NCBI RefSeq assembly: GCF_010668395.1 | Contig: NZ_WUEY01000015.1 | Location: 1 to 64,000, forward strand | DNA: 64,000 nt | Direction of reading: 5' to 3' | Origin: Martinezella lusitana | Lineage (GTDB): Bacteria; Pseudomonadota; Alphaproteobacteria; Rhizobiales; Rhizobiaceae | Shown here: piece by piece, positions 26,429-35,907 of the stretch | Layout of the letters: each line of letters starts with the position of its first letter | Numbering within the stretch: the stretch's first letter is position 1 | The notes under the pieces: model-generated | The model's database searches: none | What the model saw: only the letters and a program-made list of their open reading frames with translations | What the model was told of the DNA's origin: nothing | Translations under genes and position numbers: made by a program

Positions 26429-27300
26429 TGCGGTGCTTCGATCCAGGCCGGCGCGAAGAACGAGCCGACGACGATCTTGTTGCGATCCAGAATTTCGTAT
26501 CTCGCGTTTTCGAGCGTCGGATTTTTGGGCATCGAAACGGTGAAGCTGATTTCGTTTTCTTCGGGGTTGGCGATTTTCCAGCTCATGTCCTTGAAGGAGG
26601 AGGCCGCACGCAAATAGGCCGCAGCCGGGCTTTCGCTTTCAAGCCTTATCGTCATATCCAGCGGATTGCCTTCGTCGCGGCCTTCGATGCGGGAGAATCT
26701 GTAGGCTATGTTCTGCCGGTAGTTTCCCTCGCCATCGAGGTGCGTCGATGTTTTTCCTTCGATTTTCAGCATCGTGTCGTGAGACTTCTCGCGGTCCGAA
26801 GGGGCGAAAAGCTTGAAGAGCGTGTCGATATAGTCGGGTATCTTTTCGAGAATCCTGTCGCCGACACTGGTCGCTACGGGTCGGCAGCCGTCGCTATCCT
26901 GCTTTTGCATCTGCGTGCTGTCGGTGGCATGGCCGAGATACGGATCCACCAGCATTTCGGAGAGCGGCCCATATTCGAGGCAGGAATGCGCATCGATCGT
27001 CTGCCGGTTCACGAAGGTTCTCGATGAAGGCACCGCTTCACCCGGGAGCACGTAGCTTTTAGGCCCGGGTATTTTCCAATCTATCCAGAGATCCTTGTCT
27101 CCGTTGTTTTTAACGCAGCTTTCATAGACCTCCACATTTGCATCCCTATAGACACGGCTGGACGTTTCGAACGCGATACCGTTGAGCTGATGCGGCTTTA
27201 CGATCTTGCTCGGACACTCGTCGGCTGAAGCGCCGTACACAGGCACGAGCAGGATCATGGCGGTCGAAATCGCCAAGAGAGACAGAGTGTGAAATTTCAT
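26425..27300 (-). CDS. Secreted protein of unknown function
   Basis: A 291-residue exported protein. A signal peptide covers about 1-26 (MKFHTLSLLAIS through GASA). The mature part has at least four cysteines (in DECPSK, YESCVK, AHSCLE and SDGCRP) that could form disulfides in the periplasm, and a beta-rich C-terminal half. I recognise no domain. The ATG at 27300 is chosen because the signal peptide begins there; upstream ATGs at 27315 and 27351 would add a charged extension. It forms a coupled pair with the membrane protein that follows. Confidence 0.7.
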   Translation of the reverse strand: MKFHTLSLLAISTAMILLVPVYGASADECPSKIVKPHQLNGIAFETSSRVYRDANVEVYESCVKNNGDKDLWIDWKIPGPKSYVLPGEAVPSSRTFVNRQTIDAHSCLEYGPLSEMLVDPYLGHATDSTQMQKQDSDGCRPVATSVGDRILEKIPDYIDTLFKLFAPSDREKSHDTMLKIEGKTSTHLDGEGNYRQNIAYRFSRIEGRDEGNPLDMTIRLESESPAAAYLRAASSFKDMSWKIANPEENEISFTVSMPKNPTLENARYEILDRNKIVVGSFFAPAWIEAPQ

Positions 27301-27467
27301 GCGGCAATCTGGCATAAGCGGCCTCGCTCGGTGATCGCGTTTCGGGATCAACTCTTCAAGGATACAAACAGATTTCGGATGCTCTGATGCCGATCGGAAC
27401 TTAATACTTGTGGTTTTCTACCGTCCGTCTTCGCGAATATATTAGATTTACGGCCGAGCCGGAAGCT

Positions 27468-28016
27468 TTAGTTTTTAGACACGCTTCCGGCGCTTGCTTC
27501 CATGTGCCTTCTAAGGACGGCAAATTCTTCCCGCAATGTGGCAAGCTCCGTCAGGACCTGCATATCGATCTTCTGGTGCAGCGAGAGAACTTCCAGTTCG
27601 GCCTTGAGATTGACCTCATAGTCCTTGGCGGCTTCGAAGCGGTCCCGCTCGGCCTGCCGGTTCTGCGACATCATGATGATCGGAGCCTGGATGGCCGCAA
27701 GCATGGAGAGGACAAGGTTCAGGAAGATGAAAGGATAGGGGTCGAAGGCGCGCGTGGTCAGAAGGATGGTGTTGATGAGGCACCAGAAGACCAGGAACAG
27801 CAGAAACGCGACAATGAAGCCCCAGGAGCCGCCGACGCGGGCGATACCGTCCGCCAGACGCTGTCCGGTGGAGGATTCTGCCTTTATGGCCGCATTGATA
27901 TCGGTGGATATGATTTTCCGCTCGTGCGCTTTCGCGAGGACGCGCTTTTCGATGTCACCGAGTTCATCGGCTGACTTGTCGAAATGCAGATGAACGAAGT
28001 TGGGCAAATTGTGCAT
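27468..28016 (-). CDS. DUF1003 membrane protein
   Basis: A 182-residue protein of the DUF1003 family: an N-terminal acidic region, two closely spaced transmembrane helices (about 70-92 and 99-125) with the conserved NLVLSMLAAIQAPIIMMSQNR, and a C-terminal coiled-coil tail. The family function is unknown. The ATG at 28016 is preceded by GGAG about seven bases upstream; the longer frame to 28148 is unlikely. An inverted repeat GCCGGAAGC/GCTTCCGGC (27458-27491) overlaps the stop codon. Confidence 0.85.
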   Translation of the reverse strand: MHNLPNFVHLHFDKSADELGDIEKRVLAKAHERKIISTDINAAIKAESSTGQRLADGIARVGGSWGFIVAFLLFLVFWCLINTILLTTRAFDPYPFIFLNLVLSMLAAIQAPIIMMSQNRQAERDRFEAAKDYEVNLKAELEVLSLHQKIDMQVLTELATLREEFAVLRRHMEASAGSVSKN

Positions 28017-28330
28017 AAGGGGGCTCCGGGAATCCTGATGGCATTCGATGCAACTATTCGACCAATGGGAAAAAATGCAACGGCGAAAGAGCTTTGGTCC
28101 CGATCGCGTAGGGAGCGACGGTATTGCTCCGCTTTGTGGCAACGGCATTGCTGTGCGGGAACAAAGGCTCGCATGTTCGAGGTTCTGGCCAGCCGAAAAG
28201 CCTCAGCCGGCCGCTTGCACTATCGTTGATGACGTCGAAGCTCGGATGCCGGTACGCCGGACCGCGTTCGTATCGTCATGCCTCGGCCAATGCGTCAGGG
28301 GAATTGTTCCCTCGAATCGCAGCGCGGGCT
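28017..28330. other. 314-base intergenic region upstream of the DUF1003 gene
   Basis: It lies between the end of the sulfatase gene and the DUF1003 start. I see no credible gene, terminator or repeat in it; overlapping frames are short and lack ribosome binding sites. Confidence 0.5.
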
Positions 28331-30274
28331 CTAGCTGCTTTCCTGGCCGACAATGTCCGCATGGGTGGGGAAGAAACGCTCGAGCCCATATTGCTGTCCA
28401 AACATCATGTCATGCTGCAGATAGCGGTAGTCGCGCATCATAGGGTCGATATCCTGCTCCTTGCGCGCCCAGTCCGGGAAAGCCTGGTTGTCTCGGGTCG
28501 CCAGCTGATAGCGGTCGACGATGTTGTATTTCTTCTGCACGCGGCCCAGGAACCCGGTGTAGAAAGGGTGCTCGTAGCCGGCGGTTTTCAGCAGCTGGTA
28601 GGGCAGCTGCGAGGGGCTGATGGTGCCGATGTCCTTGCGGGCGCCCTTCTTGCTCGACCAGATGACGAGTGGCGTCTCGTGCTCCTTCTTCATGACGTCG
28701 AGCGGCGCTTTCCGGGTCGCGACCTGCTGCGGCATATAGCCGGTGTCCGGGTAGACGTTGCCGAGGGGCGGCAGATGATCGCCCCAAAGGACGACGATCG
28801 TTTCGCGGTCGCGCTTTTCGGCCCAGTCCATCAACATCCTGAGGCTGGCGTCGGCTTCGCGCACGCCCTGCGCATAGGTGGCAAGCGTCGCGCGGTCGTC
28901 ATCGTTCAGATTTCCGCCGATACCGACGGTATTCTCAGCGTAGCGGTTGGCTTCGTAGGGGCCATGTCCCTGAAGGGTGACGGCAAAGAAGAAGAACGGG
29001 CGCTCGGCCGCGTCGCCCTCGCGCATGATTTCCTTCATCAGGGAGTCGTCGGCGGCGAACATGCCGCGCTTGTCCATGGGCGGCAGGGTTTCCTGCGTAT
29101 GGAATTCCTCGAAGCCAAAAGCCTTGTAGACCTCGTTACGATTCCAGAACCAGCCGCTGAAAGGGTGAAGGGCGCGCGCCGTATAGCCTTCACCACGGAA
29201 GAAGGTGGCAAGCGAGGGCATCGGGCGGCGCACATATTGCTGATAGGGAATGCTGCCATAGGGCAGGAAGGCGTTGGAGAAGCCGGTCAGCGCCTCGAAT
29301 TCCACATTGGCGGTCATGCCGCCGAACTCCGGCGAGAAGACGTTTCCGGATTGCCGGGCGCGGATCGTCGGCATCGGATCGGGCGTGAAGGCGATGTTGG
29401 AAAGCCGTGTCGGATCCCAGAGGGATTCGCTCATCAGCACGATGACATCGGGCTTCTGGCGCGGACCGGAGAGATAGCCGTAGTTCCGCGCCGGTATGGC
29501 GTCGATCGCGTTCGATCCGTAGCCGGCCGGTGACTTGACGTCGGCCATGGGCAGATTGAGCGCGAAGGCGATGACGAAGCCGTTATGGCTATAGTTTTCC
29601 TTCTGGTCCCAGACGATCGGAATGATGCCCAGCTTTTCGCGAATGAACGAATATTGCGTCGGGTCCATCTGCGAGACGAAAAGCGCTGCCAGCGGCAGAC
29701 AGATCGAAAGCCTGCCGAGGCGCTCCTTCGGCGAGAGCGCTGCGGCATGACGCCGGATATAGCGCCAGAGCAATGTCATGGCGGCTAGGCAGACGACGAT
29801 GCCGGCGACGAGCGCGACCGCCGTCCAGGGGCGATCCCTGACCATGACCGGCATCAGCTCCATGATCTGCCGTACGAACAGCAAGTCGGAGGGATAGAGC
29901 GGGTCGGACAGATAGTTCTGCTTCTGACTGGAAATGAAGGCAGGCACGACGAGCAGCGGCGCGACGATCAACGCCGACAGGTGCACGCGGCCGATCAACG
30001 CGTCGAGGATGAGCATCGTCAGCATGACGATGCCGACCGTTGCCAAGCCGGGGCGGGCGGTCGAAAGCAGATAGGACGGGATGGGCGCGAACTCGCCGCG
30101 TGCGATCCATTCGACGGCGATGACAATGGACAAGGAGAACAGCATGGTCAGCGTCAGACTCAGAAGCAGGCGCACGACAGCGGATCTTTGTCTCGCTGCG
30201 CCGATCTTCTGGAAAAGAGCAAGCCTGCCCGCCAAGGCGGACTCGATGACCAATGCGACCAAGGATTTCTCCAA
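28331..30274 (-). CDS. LTA synthase-like sulfatase-family membrane protein (possible phosphoglycerol transferase)
   Basis: A 647-residue inner-membrane protein: about five N-terminal helices, then a periplasmic alkaline-phosphatase-fold domain from about residue 275. Catalytic features are visible: the metal ligand glutamate in VLMSESLWDP, the nucleophilic threonine in FGGMTANVEFEALTG and the LWGDHLPP metal ligands. Family members move phosphoglycerol from phosphatidylglycerol onto acceptors. In rhizobia a protein of this class (CgmB) decorates cyclic beta-glucans, so that is a plausible role, but I cannot separate it from related ones. A Pho-box-like repeat lies 23 bases upstream. Confidence 0.85.
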   Translation of the reverse strand: MEKSLVALVIESALAGRLALFQKIGAARQRSAVVRLLLSLTLTMLFSLSIVIAVEWIARGEFAPIPSYLLSTARPGLATVGIVMLTMLILDALIGRVHLSALIVAPLLVVPAFISSQKQNYLSDPLYPSDLLFVRQIMELMPVMVRDRPWTAVALVAGIVVCLAAMTLLWRYIRRHAAALSPKERLGRLSICLPLAALFVSQMDPTQYSFIREKLGIIPIVWDQKENYSHNGFVIAFALNLPMADVKSPAGYGSNAIDAIPARNYGYLSGPRQKPDVIVLMSESLWDPTRLSNIAFTPDPMPTIRARQSGNVFSPEFGGMTANVEFEALTGFSNAFLPYGSIPYQQYVRRPMPSLATFFRGEGYTARALHPFSGWFWNRNEVYKAFGFEEFHTQETLPPMDKRGMFAADDSLMKEIMREGDAAERPFFFFAVTLQGHGPYEANRYAENTVGIGGNLNDDDRATLATYAQGVREADASLRMLMDWAEKRDRETIVVLWGDHLPPLGNVYPDTGYMPQQVATRKAPLDVMKKEHETPLVIWSSKKGARKDIGTISPSQLPYQLLKTAGYEHPFYTGFLGRVQKKYNIVDRYQLATRDNQAFPDWARKEQDIDPMMRDYRYLQHDMMFGQQYGLERFFPTHADIVGQESS

Positions 30275-30285
30275 ATGCTACAAAG

Positions 30286-30314
30286 TATTCATAGAAGTGT
30301 CATGCTTCTGTCAT
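30286..30314 (+). promoter_or_regulatory. Pho-box-like direct repeat between the sulfatase gene and nadE
   Basis: GTGTCATGCTTCTGTCAT (30297-30314) matches the PhoB consensus of two CTGTCAT heptamers separated by four bases at 13 of 14 heptamer positions. A third weaker heptamer (TATTCAT, 30286-30292) keeps the 11-base period. It faces nadE (138 bases before its start) but lies closer to the start of the sulfatase gene. Confidence 0.6.
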
Positions 30315-30451
30315 GAACGGTGGATGAACCGCAAGGCAGGCTTAGTAATTTTCCGAGTAAAAATACCGCCTATGCGAGCAGCTCGATCTTTGACGCCTGG
30401 CGGGGAAGGAAGGCGGTTGCGGAAGAAAGATGCCGTCGTTAAATGTATGGC

Positions 30452-32131
30452 ATGACAGAGCAAAGCCCGATTACCCACACCATCCGCATCGCCGTCGCGC
30501 AGCTTAATCCGACGGTCGGTGACGTCTTAGGCAACCTCGCCAAGGCGCGAGAGGCGCGGGCGGAAGCAGCGCGCGAAGGCGCGCAGCTCATATTGCTGAC
30601 GGAATTGTTCATTTCCGGCTACCCGCCGGAAGATCTCGTGTTGAAGCCGGCCTTCATTCGCGCCTGCTGGAAAGCGGTGGAAAGCCTTGCGGCAGATACC
30701 GCCGACGGCGGCCCTGGCGTCGTTATCGGTTTTCCCCGGCAGGACGATACCGGCCGCTACAATTCGGTAGCCGTGCTGGACGGCGGCAAGGTCATCTTCA
30801 TCCGGGACAAGGTCGACTTGCCGAACTATGGCGAGTTCGACGAGAAGCGGGTTTTCGACGAAGGGACGATCGCAGGGCCAGTCAATTTCCGTGGCGTCCG
30901 TATCGGCATACCGATTTGCGAGGAGATCTGGAACGATCTCGGAATCTGCGAGACGCTGGCGGAAAGCGGTGCGGAAATCCTGCTGGTCCCCAATGGTTCG
31001 CCTTACTATCGCGGCAAGGTCGATGTCCGTCATCAGGTCGCTTTGCGGCAGGTGATCGAGTCGGGCCTGCCGCTCATCTTCGCCGCGCAGGTCGGCGGTC
31101 AGGACGAACTGGTTTTCGACGGCGCAAGCTTCGGCTTCAACGCCGACAAGACGTTGGCCTTCCAGATGAGCCAGTTCGAAACCGCCCTGGCGGTCACCAC
31201 CTGGAAGAAGAACGGCGATGGCTGGCACTGCGCCGAAGGCCCGATGGCGCATATTCCGGAAGGCGAGGAGGCGGATTATCGCGCCTGCCTGCTGGGCTTC
31301 CGCGACTATGTCAACAAGAACGGCTTCAAGTCCGTCGTGCTCGGCCTTTCCGGCGGCATCGATTCCGCGATCTGCGCTGCGATCGCCGTCGATGCGCTCG
31401 GCGAGGAGCGCGTGCGCACTGTTATGCTGCCTTACCGCTATACGTCGCAGGATTCGCTGAAGGATGCGGCCGACTGCGCCAAGGCGCTTGGCTGCCGCTA
31501 CGATATCGTGCCGATCGAGGATCCTGTCACCGGCTTCAGCTCGGCTTTGTCCGACCTGTTCGAAGGCACGGAAAGCGGTATCACCGAGGAAAACCTGCAG
31601 AGCCGCGCCCGCGGCACCATCCTGATGGCGATCTCCAACAAGTTCGGCTCGATGGTGGTGACGACGGGCAACAAGTCGGAAATGTCTGTCGGATACGCCA
31701 CACTCTACGGCGACATGAACGGCGGCTTCAATCCGATCAAGGATCTCTACAAGATGCAGGTCTATGCGCTGTCGCGCTGGCGCAACCTGCATGTGCCGCC
31801 CGGCGCGCTCGGGCCTTCGGGCGAGGTGATCCCCTACAACATCATCGACAAGGCGCCTTCGGCGGAGCTCCGGCCGAACCAGACGGACCAGGATTCGCTT
31901 CCGCCCTATCCGGTGCTCGACGATATCCTCGAATGCCTGGTGGAGAAGGAAATGTCCGTCGAAGAGATCGTGGCGCGCGGCCATGACATCGCGACGGTGC
32001 ATCGCGTCGAGCATTTGCTCTATCTCGCTGAATACAAGCGCCGCCAGTCGGCGCCGGGCGTGAAGATCACCAAGAAGAATTTCGGCCGCGACCGTCGCTA
32101 TCCGATCACCAATCGGTTCCGCGATCGCTGA
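30452..32131 (+). CDS. nadE: Glutamine-dependent NAD+ synthetase
   Basis: A 559-residue two-domain enzyme that amidates deamido-NAD to NAD. The N-terminal nitrilase-type glutaminase domain has the Glu-Lys-Cys triad in LLTELFISGYPPED, DKVDLPNYGEFDEKR and IPICEEIW. The synthetase domain from about residue 290 carries the P-loop GLSGGIDSAI and TTGNKSEMSVGYATLYGD. The start is ambiguous between ATG codons at 30443 and 30452; neither has a clear ribosome binding site. The beta-propeller gene follows 28 bases after the stop. A Pho-box-like repeat lies upstream in the same orientation. Confidence 0.95.
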   Translation: MTEQSPITHTIRIAVAQLNPTVGDVLGNLAKAREARAEAAREGAQLILLTELFISGYPPEDLVLKPAFIRACWKAVESLAADTADGGPGVVIGFPRQDDTGRYNSVAVLDGGKVIFIRDKVDLPNYGEFDEKRVFDEGTIAGPVNFRGVRIGIPICEEIWNDLGICETLAESGAEILLVPNGSPYYRGKVDVRHQVALRQVIESGLPLIFAAQVGGQDELVFDGASFGFNADKTLAFQMSQFETALAVTTWKKNGDGWHCAEGPMAHIPEGEEADYRACLLGFRDYVNKNGFKSVVLGLSGGIDSAICAAIAVDALGEERVRTVMLPYRYTSQDSLKDAADCAKALGCRYDIVPIEDPVTGFSSALSDLFEGTESGITEENLQSRARGTILMAISNKFGSMVVTTGNKSEMSVGYATLYGDMNGGFNPIKDLYKMQVYALSRWRNLHVPPGALGPSGEVIPYNIIDKAPSAELRPNQTDQDSLPPYPVLDDILECLVEKEMSVEEIVARGHDIATVHRVEHLLYLAEYKRRQSAPGVKITKKNFGRDRRYPITNRFRDR

Positions 32132-32159
32132 TCGCGCCTTCATCGCAGGAAGAGGACGA

Positions 32160-32987
32160 ATGCGCAGCTCGGTCGAGATCTACAACATCCGCACCGGCGG
32201 GAACCGGGTTGTCTGGCAGACGGACCAGCTGGTCGAGGCGCCGAACTATTCGCCGGATGGACGCTATCTGCTGCTGAACGGCGATGGGCTGCTGTATCGA
32301 CTGCCGCTGGATGGCAGTGGCGAGGCCGCGCCTGTCGATACCGGCTTTGCGACGCGATGCAACAACGATCACGGCATCTCGCCCGATGGCTCGCTGATTG
32401 CGATTTCCGACAAGACCGAGCATGGCAAGGCCTGCATCTATGTCTTGCCGGCAGAGGGGGGCACGCCAAGGCAGGTGACGACCAATCTGCCGTCCTACTG
32501 GCATGGCTGGTCTCCGGACGGAAAGCGTTTCTCCTACTGCGGCATCCGTAACGACGTCTTCGATATCTACACGATTTCGATCGACGGCGGCGAGGAGACG
32601 CGGCTGACACACGGCGAGGGCCGCAACGACGGCCCTGATTTCTCAGCCGACGGGCAGTGGATCTACTTCAACTCGAGCCGCACCGGCCTGATGCAGATCT
32701 GGCGTATACATCCCGATGGCACCGGCCTGCAGCAAGTGACCCATGACAATTACGGCAACTGGTTTGCGCATCCGTCGCCGAAGAACGACAAGGTCGTCCT
32801 GATCTCCTACGATCCGGACGTCTTCGATCATCCGCGCGACCTTAATGTGCGGATGCGGCTGATGGACATGGATGGCAGCAATATCACGACGCTGTTCGAA
32901 CTCTTCGGCGGCCAGGGCAGCATCAACGTGCCGAATTGGTCACCGGATGGTGATGCGTTTGCCTATGTGCGTTACGAGCCCGTCTGA
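32160..32987 (+). CDS. TolB/PD40-type beta-propeller protein
   Basis: A 275-residue protein made of repeated PD40 blades, seen as recurring SPDGRYLL, SPDGSLIAIS, SPDGKRFSY, SADGQWIYF and SPDGDAFAY units roughly 43-45 residues apart. Unlike periplasmic TolB it has no signal peptide, so it should be cytoplasmic. GGAAGAGGA precedes the ATG. It is 28 bases after nadE and probably shares its transcript. The function is not known. Confidence 0.85.
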   Translation: MRSSVEIYNIRTGGNRVVWQTDQLVEAPNYSPDGRYLLLNGDGLLYRLPLDGSGEAAPVDTGFATRCNNDHGISPDGSLIAISDKTEHGKACIYVLPAEGGTPRQVTTNLPSYWHGWSPDGKRFSYCGIRNDVFDIYTISIDGGEETRLTHGEGRNDGPDFSADGQWIYFNSSRTGLMQIWRIHPDGTGLQQVTHDNYGNWFAHPSPKNDKVVLISYDPDVFDHPRDLNVRMRLMDMDGSNITTLFELFGGQGSINVPNWSPDGDAFAYVRYEPV

Positions 32988-33152
32988 CCCTCTGGACAGA
33001 GTGCAACCGGCGCTATAGATCTGGGTGCGTTCGCAGGGCGCATCCGATCCGCGGGAAGGGCAAGGCCCACCTGATGCACGTAGAATGAGACTGCCACACC
33101 TCTTTTCAGTCTGTGGGCGCGGATACCGGACGTAAATGGAAGGAGGTCTATC

Positions 33153-34898
33153 GTGACCACGCGCTCTTTGGCGAGCACCGCCACACTCGATTCCCTGAAA
33201 AAGCAGGCCAAGTCTTTCCTCAAGGCCGTTCAATCCGGCGATGCGTCGGCATGCAGCCGCGTCGCGCCGTATTTTGCCGACATCGCCCATGTCGGACTGC
33301 AGGACGTCCAGCTCGTCCTCGCCCGCGAATTCGGCTTCTCCAGCTGGACGAAGCTCAAGGCGCATCTGGAAAGCGGCGACCGCAAGCATATTCCGCGAGA
33401 TCAGCTGGCCAACGGTTTCCTATCGCTCGCAACGGTCTCCTATTTTGGCAACATTCCGGCCGATCCAGCGCGCTTCGATGAGGCGCGGCAGTTGCTCGAG
33501 GAAAATCCGGATATTGCCGGGGAGAACATCCATATTGCCGCGGCGCTTGGGGATGCCGATGGCATCGGGCGCTGGCTGGATCGCCAGCCGCAGCTGCTCG
33601 ACCGCAGGGGCGGGCCCTACGACTGGTCTCCGTTGATGTATGCCGCCTATGCCCGCCTGCCGGGCAGATCCAGCCTGCCGGCCGCCCGCGAGCTCGTCAG
33701 GCGCGGGGCCGATGTCAATGCCTTCTTCCTCGATAGCGGTCAGTATCGGTTCACCGTGCTGACCGGTGTCTTCGGGGAGGGCGAGGCGGGAAAAATCCGC
33801 CAGCCGCAGCATCCGGATTGCAATGCTTTCGCGCGTCTGCTGCTGGAGGCCGGCGCCGAAGCCAATGACAGCCAGGCGCTTTACAACCGGATGTTCGAGC
33901 CGGACGATACGTGCCTGACCCTCCTGCTGGAATACGGTCTTTCGGCCGAAGACAGGAACAATTGGCTGGTGCGCGAAGATGGCAGGCTGGTCGCAAATTC
34001 GCAGACCGTGTTCGACTATCAGCTGGCATGGGCGCTGGAGCATCGCATGGGCTCGCGCGTGCGCCTGCTGGTGGAGCATGGCGCCGATGTCAGCAGACCG
34101 GTTAACGGCAGAACACCCTATGAATGGGCGCGTCTTGGCGGCGACAGCGAGCTGGCGGCATATCTGGTGCGCAAGGGCGCGGTCGCGGTTCGCCTAAAAC
34201 CGGCGGATTGGGCTTACATCCAGATAAAGAGCGGCGATATATCCGCCGATCAGATCAACGCCGTTTTCAGGCAAATGCCGGGCGGGGACGACCTCGATAT
34301 CGCGGCGGCGTTGCAGAAGGCTCATCCCGCCATGCTGCACGAAGCTGCCGGCGACAACGATCTCGGCGTCGTCCGCCGGATGCTGGACCTCGGTGTCGAC
34401 GTCAATGCCATGACCAGCCGCACGCCGCTGCATGAAGCAGCGCTTCATGGCAATATGGACATGGCCAAGCTGTTGATCGAGCATGGTGCCGATACCACCC
34501 TGCGCGATCCATATTTCGCCGCGCCGGCGATCGGCTGGGCCGAATACAACGGCAAGGCGGAAATGGTCGAGTTTCTGAAAGCCTATCCGCTCGATGTCTT
34601 CGCTGTCGCGGCCTTCGGCCAGGTTGAGCAGTTGACGGATCTCCTCAACCGACATCCGGAGCAGCTGGATATTCGCTTCGGCGACATCCGCCCGCACGGG
34701 CAGCCTACCGATCGAGATTGGATGACGCCGCTCGGCTTTGCCATCGGCAACCGGCGGGCTGACGCCGTGCGTTTCCTGCTTGAGCGCGGTGCCGACCGCG
34801 CGGTCAGAGATGCATCCGGAAGGTCCTATCGCGATCTTGCGCAGGAGACGGATGACGATGTCATCGTTTCCCTGCTGCGCCAGCCCGGTACGGCTTGA
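33153..34898 (+). CDS. Ankyrin-repeat protein
   Basis: A 581-residue protein starting at GTG with AAGGAGG six bases upstream. Ankyrin-type repeats are scattered along it: near 180-215 (ARELVRRGADVNAF), 305-345 (RLLVEHGADVSRPVNGRTP), 410-445 (RTPLHEAALHGNMDMAKLL) and 525-560 (TPLGFAIGNRRADAVRFLL). The first 80 residues are helical with a LAREFGFSSWTKLKAHLE segment common in bacterial ankyrin proteins. No signal peptide or membrane helix. Probably a cytoplasmic protein-binding scaffold; its partner is unknown. Confidence 0.85.
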   Translation: MTTRSLASTATLDSLKKQAKSFLKAVQSGDASACSRVAPYFADIAHVGLQDVQLVLAREFGFSSWTKLKAHLESGDRKHIPRDQLANGFLSLATVSYFGNIPADPARFDEARQLLEENPDIAGENIHIAAALGDADGIGRWLDRQPQLLDRRGGPYDWSPLMYAAYARLPGRSSLPAARELVRRGADVNAFFLDSGQYRFTVLTGVFGEGEAGKIRQPQHPDCNAFARLLLEAGAEANDSQALYNRMFEPDDTCLTLLLEYGLSAEDRNNWLVREDGRLVANSQTVFDYQLAWALEHRMGSRVRLLVEHGADVSRPVNGRTPYEWARLGGDSELAAYLVRKGAVAVRLKPADWAYIQIKSGDISADQINAVFRQMPGGDDLDIAAALQKAHPAMLHEAAGDNDLGVVRRMLDLGVDVNAMTSRTPLHEAALHGNMDMAKLLIEHGADTTLRDPYFAAPAIGWAEYNGKAEMVEFLKAYPLDVFAVAAFGQVEQLTDLLNRHPEQLDIRFGDIRPHGQPTDRDWMTPLGFAIGNRRADAVRFLLERGADRAVRDASGRSYRDLAQETDDDVIVSLLRQPGTA

Positions 34899-35008
34899 AA
34901 ACATGGCGGCCGGAGCTGTTTCAAAGAGAATGGACAGGGCTTTCCGGCCCGCTTTGCGTGAAAGCGAATAGATGGGGCGGTCAGGCGAGTATGAAACGCT
35001 TGGCCGCT

Positions 35009-35761
35009 CTATTGCGCCTGCTGCGGCCCGGTTGCCTTCGGGTGCTTCAAGTCGATGCTGCCCTGATCGGTCGCCAGAAATTGGGGGCCGACTTGGCGGA
35101 CCTTGTGGGCTGAAGGATCGTAGGGGCGATCCGGCGGAAACTGCTGCGGTTCGGCTTGCGTTACCGCCGGCGCTTTCGTCTGGGGTGCCTGCCGTCGCTC
35201 GAGACTGGAATTCTTCTGGAGCCTGGGCGCTTCGATGACGGTGATGGAGCTTTCGGGCTGCGCCAGGGACTGTTCCTGCGGCACATAGGCATCCAGTTTC
35301 GTGCGGGTGTCGATGACGATATCCGGCGTGGCGGAAGCCGGCAGGCTGCAGCCGTTCCGTTGCATCGTATCCAGCAATTGCCGGCGCTGCACGGTCACGA
35401 CATCGTCTCGGCCGTGGCTCTGCTCGCGCTGGTCCATCAGCGTGGCAAGATCGTGCCGCATCTGATCGAGCGACGTCCTCATGTCGTCGCAGGCGCCCTG
35501 ATCGTCCTGTCCTTCGATCGCCACGCCGCCATAGTCTACGCAACCCTGATTGCGCAGATCGCTCATTGTCCGGCGGATCATCATGTTCTGCTGCACGATG
35601 TCGCGCGACAGCTGGCGCGTCTCCTGGCTCGCGCCGATCACTTCGTTGATGTTCACGTAGCGACCGCGCAATTCGTCGCAGAAATTAACCTGCGCGAAGC
35701 TGGGTGTGGCCGTCAGCAAGGACAGCAAGGCAAAGGAAGCGTATTTTGTGCCGCGATACAC
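35009..35761 (-). CDS. Secreted Cys- and Gln-rich protein, unknown function
   Basis: A 250-residue exported protein: signal peptide about 1-23 (cleavage after SFA), then a helical region (about 25-140) with five or so cysteines (FCDEL, QGCVDYG, GACDDM, NGCSLP) that could pair in the periplasm, and a low-complexity C-terminal half rich in glutamine, proline and alanine. Rhizobial genomes carry related proteins of unknown role; I cannot name a domain with confidence. Confidence 0.72.
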   Translation of the reverse strand: MYRGTKYASFALLSLLTATPSFAQVNFCDELRGRYVNINEVIGASQETRQLSRDIVQQNMMIRRTMSDLRNQGCVDYGGVAIEGQDDQGACDDMRTSLDQMRHDLATLMDQREQSHGRDDVVTVQRRQLLDTMQRNGCSLPASATPDIVIDTRTKLDAYVPQEQSLAQPESSITVIEAPRLQKNSSLERRQAPQTKAPAVTQAEPQQFPPDRPYDPSAHKVRQVGPQFLATDQGSIDLKHPKATGPQQAQ

Positions 35762-35907
35762 GGTTCTTCTCTCGAAAGCGGTTCGATTCCGCTGAAGCCT
35801 ATACCTTCGAGCTTAACAACGTATCCATCAAAACACATGGATTTCGAGAGGAATTTTACGAAATTGCAACTCGCAGCCGCCATCCGGCGGCTGCGAGAAA
35901 GAGTTGA

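Noticed and set aside
27458..27491. GCCGGAAGC/GCTTCCGGC inverted repeat as terminator of the DUF1003 gene
   Set aside because: It overlaps the stop codon, has a 16-base loop and no U-tract on the minus strand, so I did not call it a terminator.
30527..32143. 538-codon frame antisense to nadE
   Set aside because: nadE has all catalytic motifs; the antisense product has no recognisable features.
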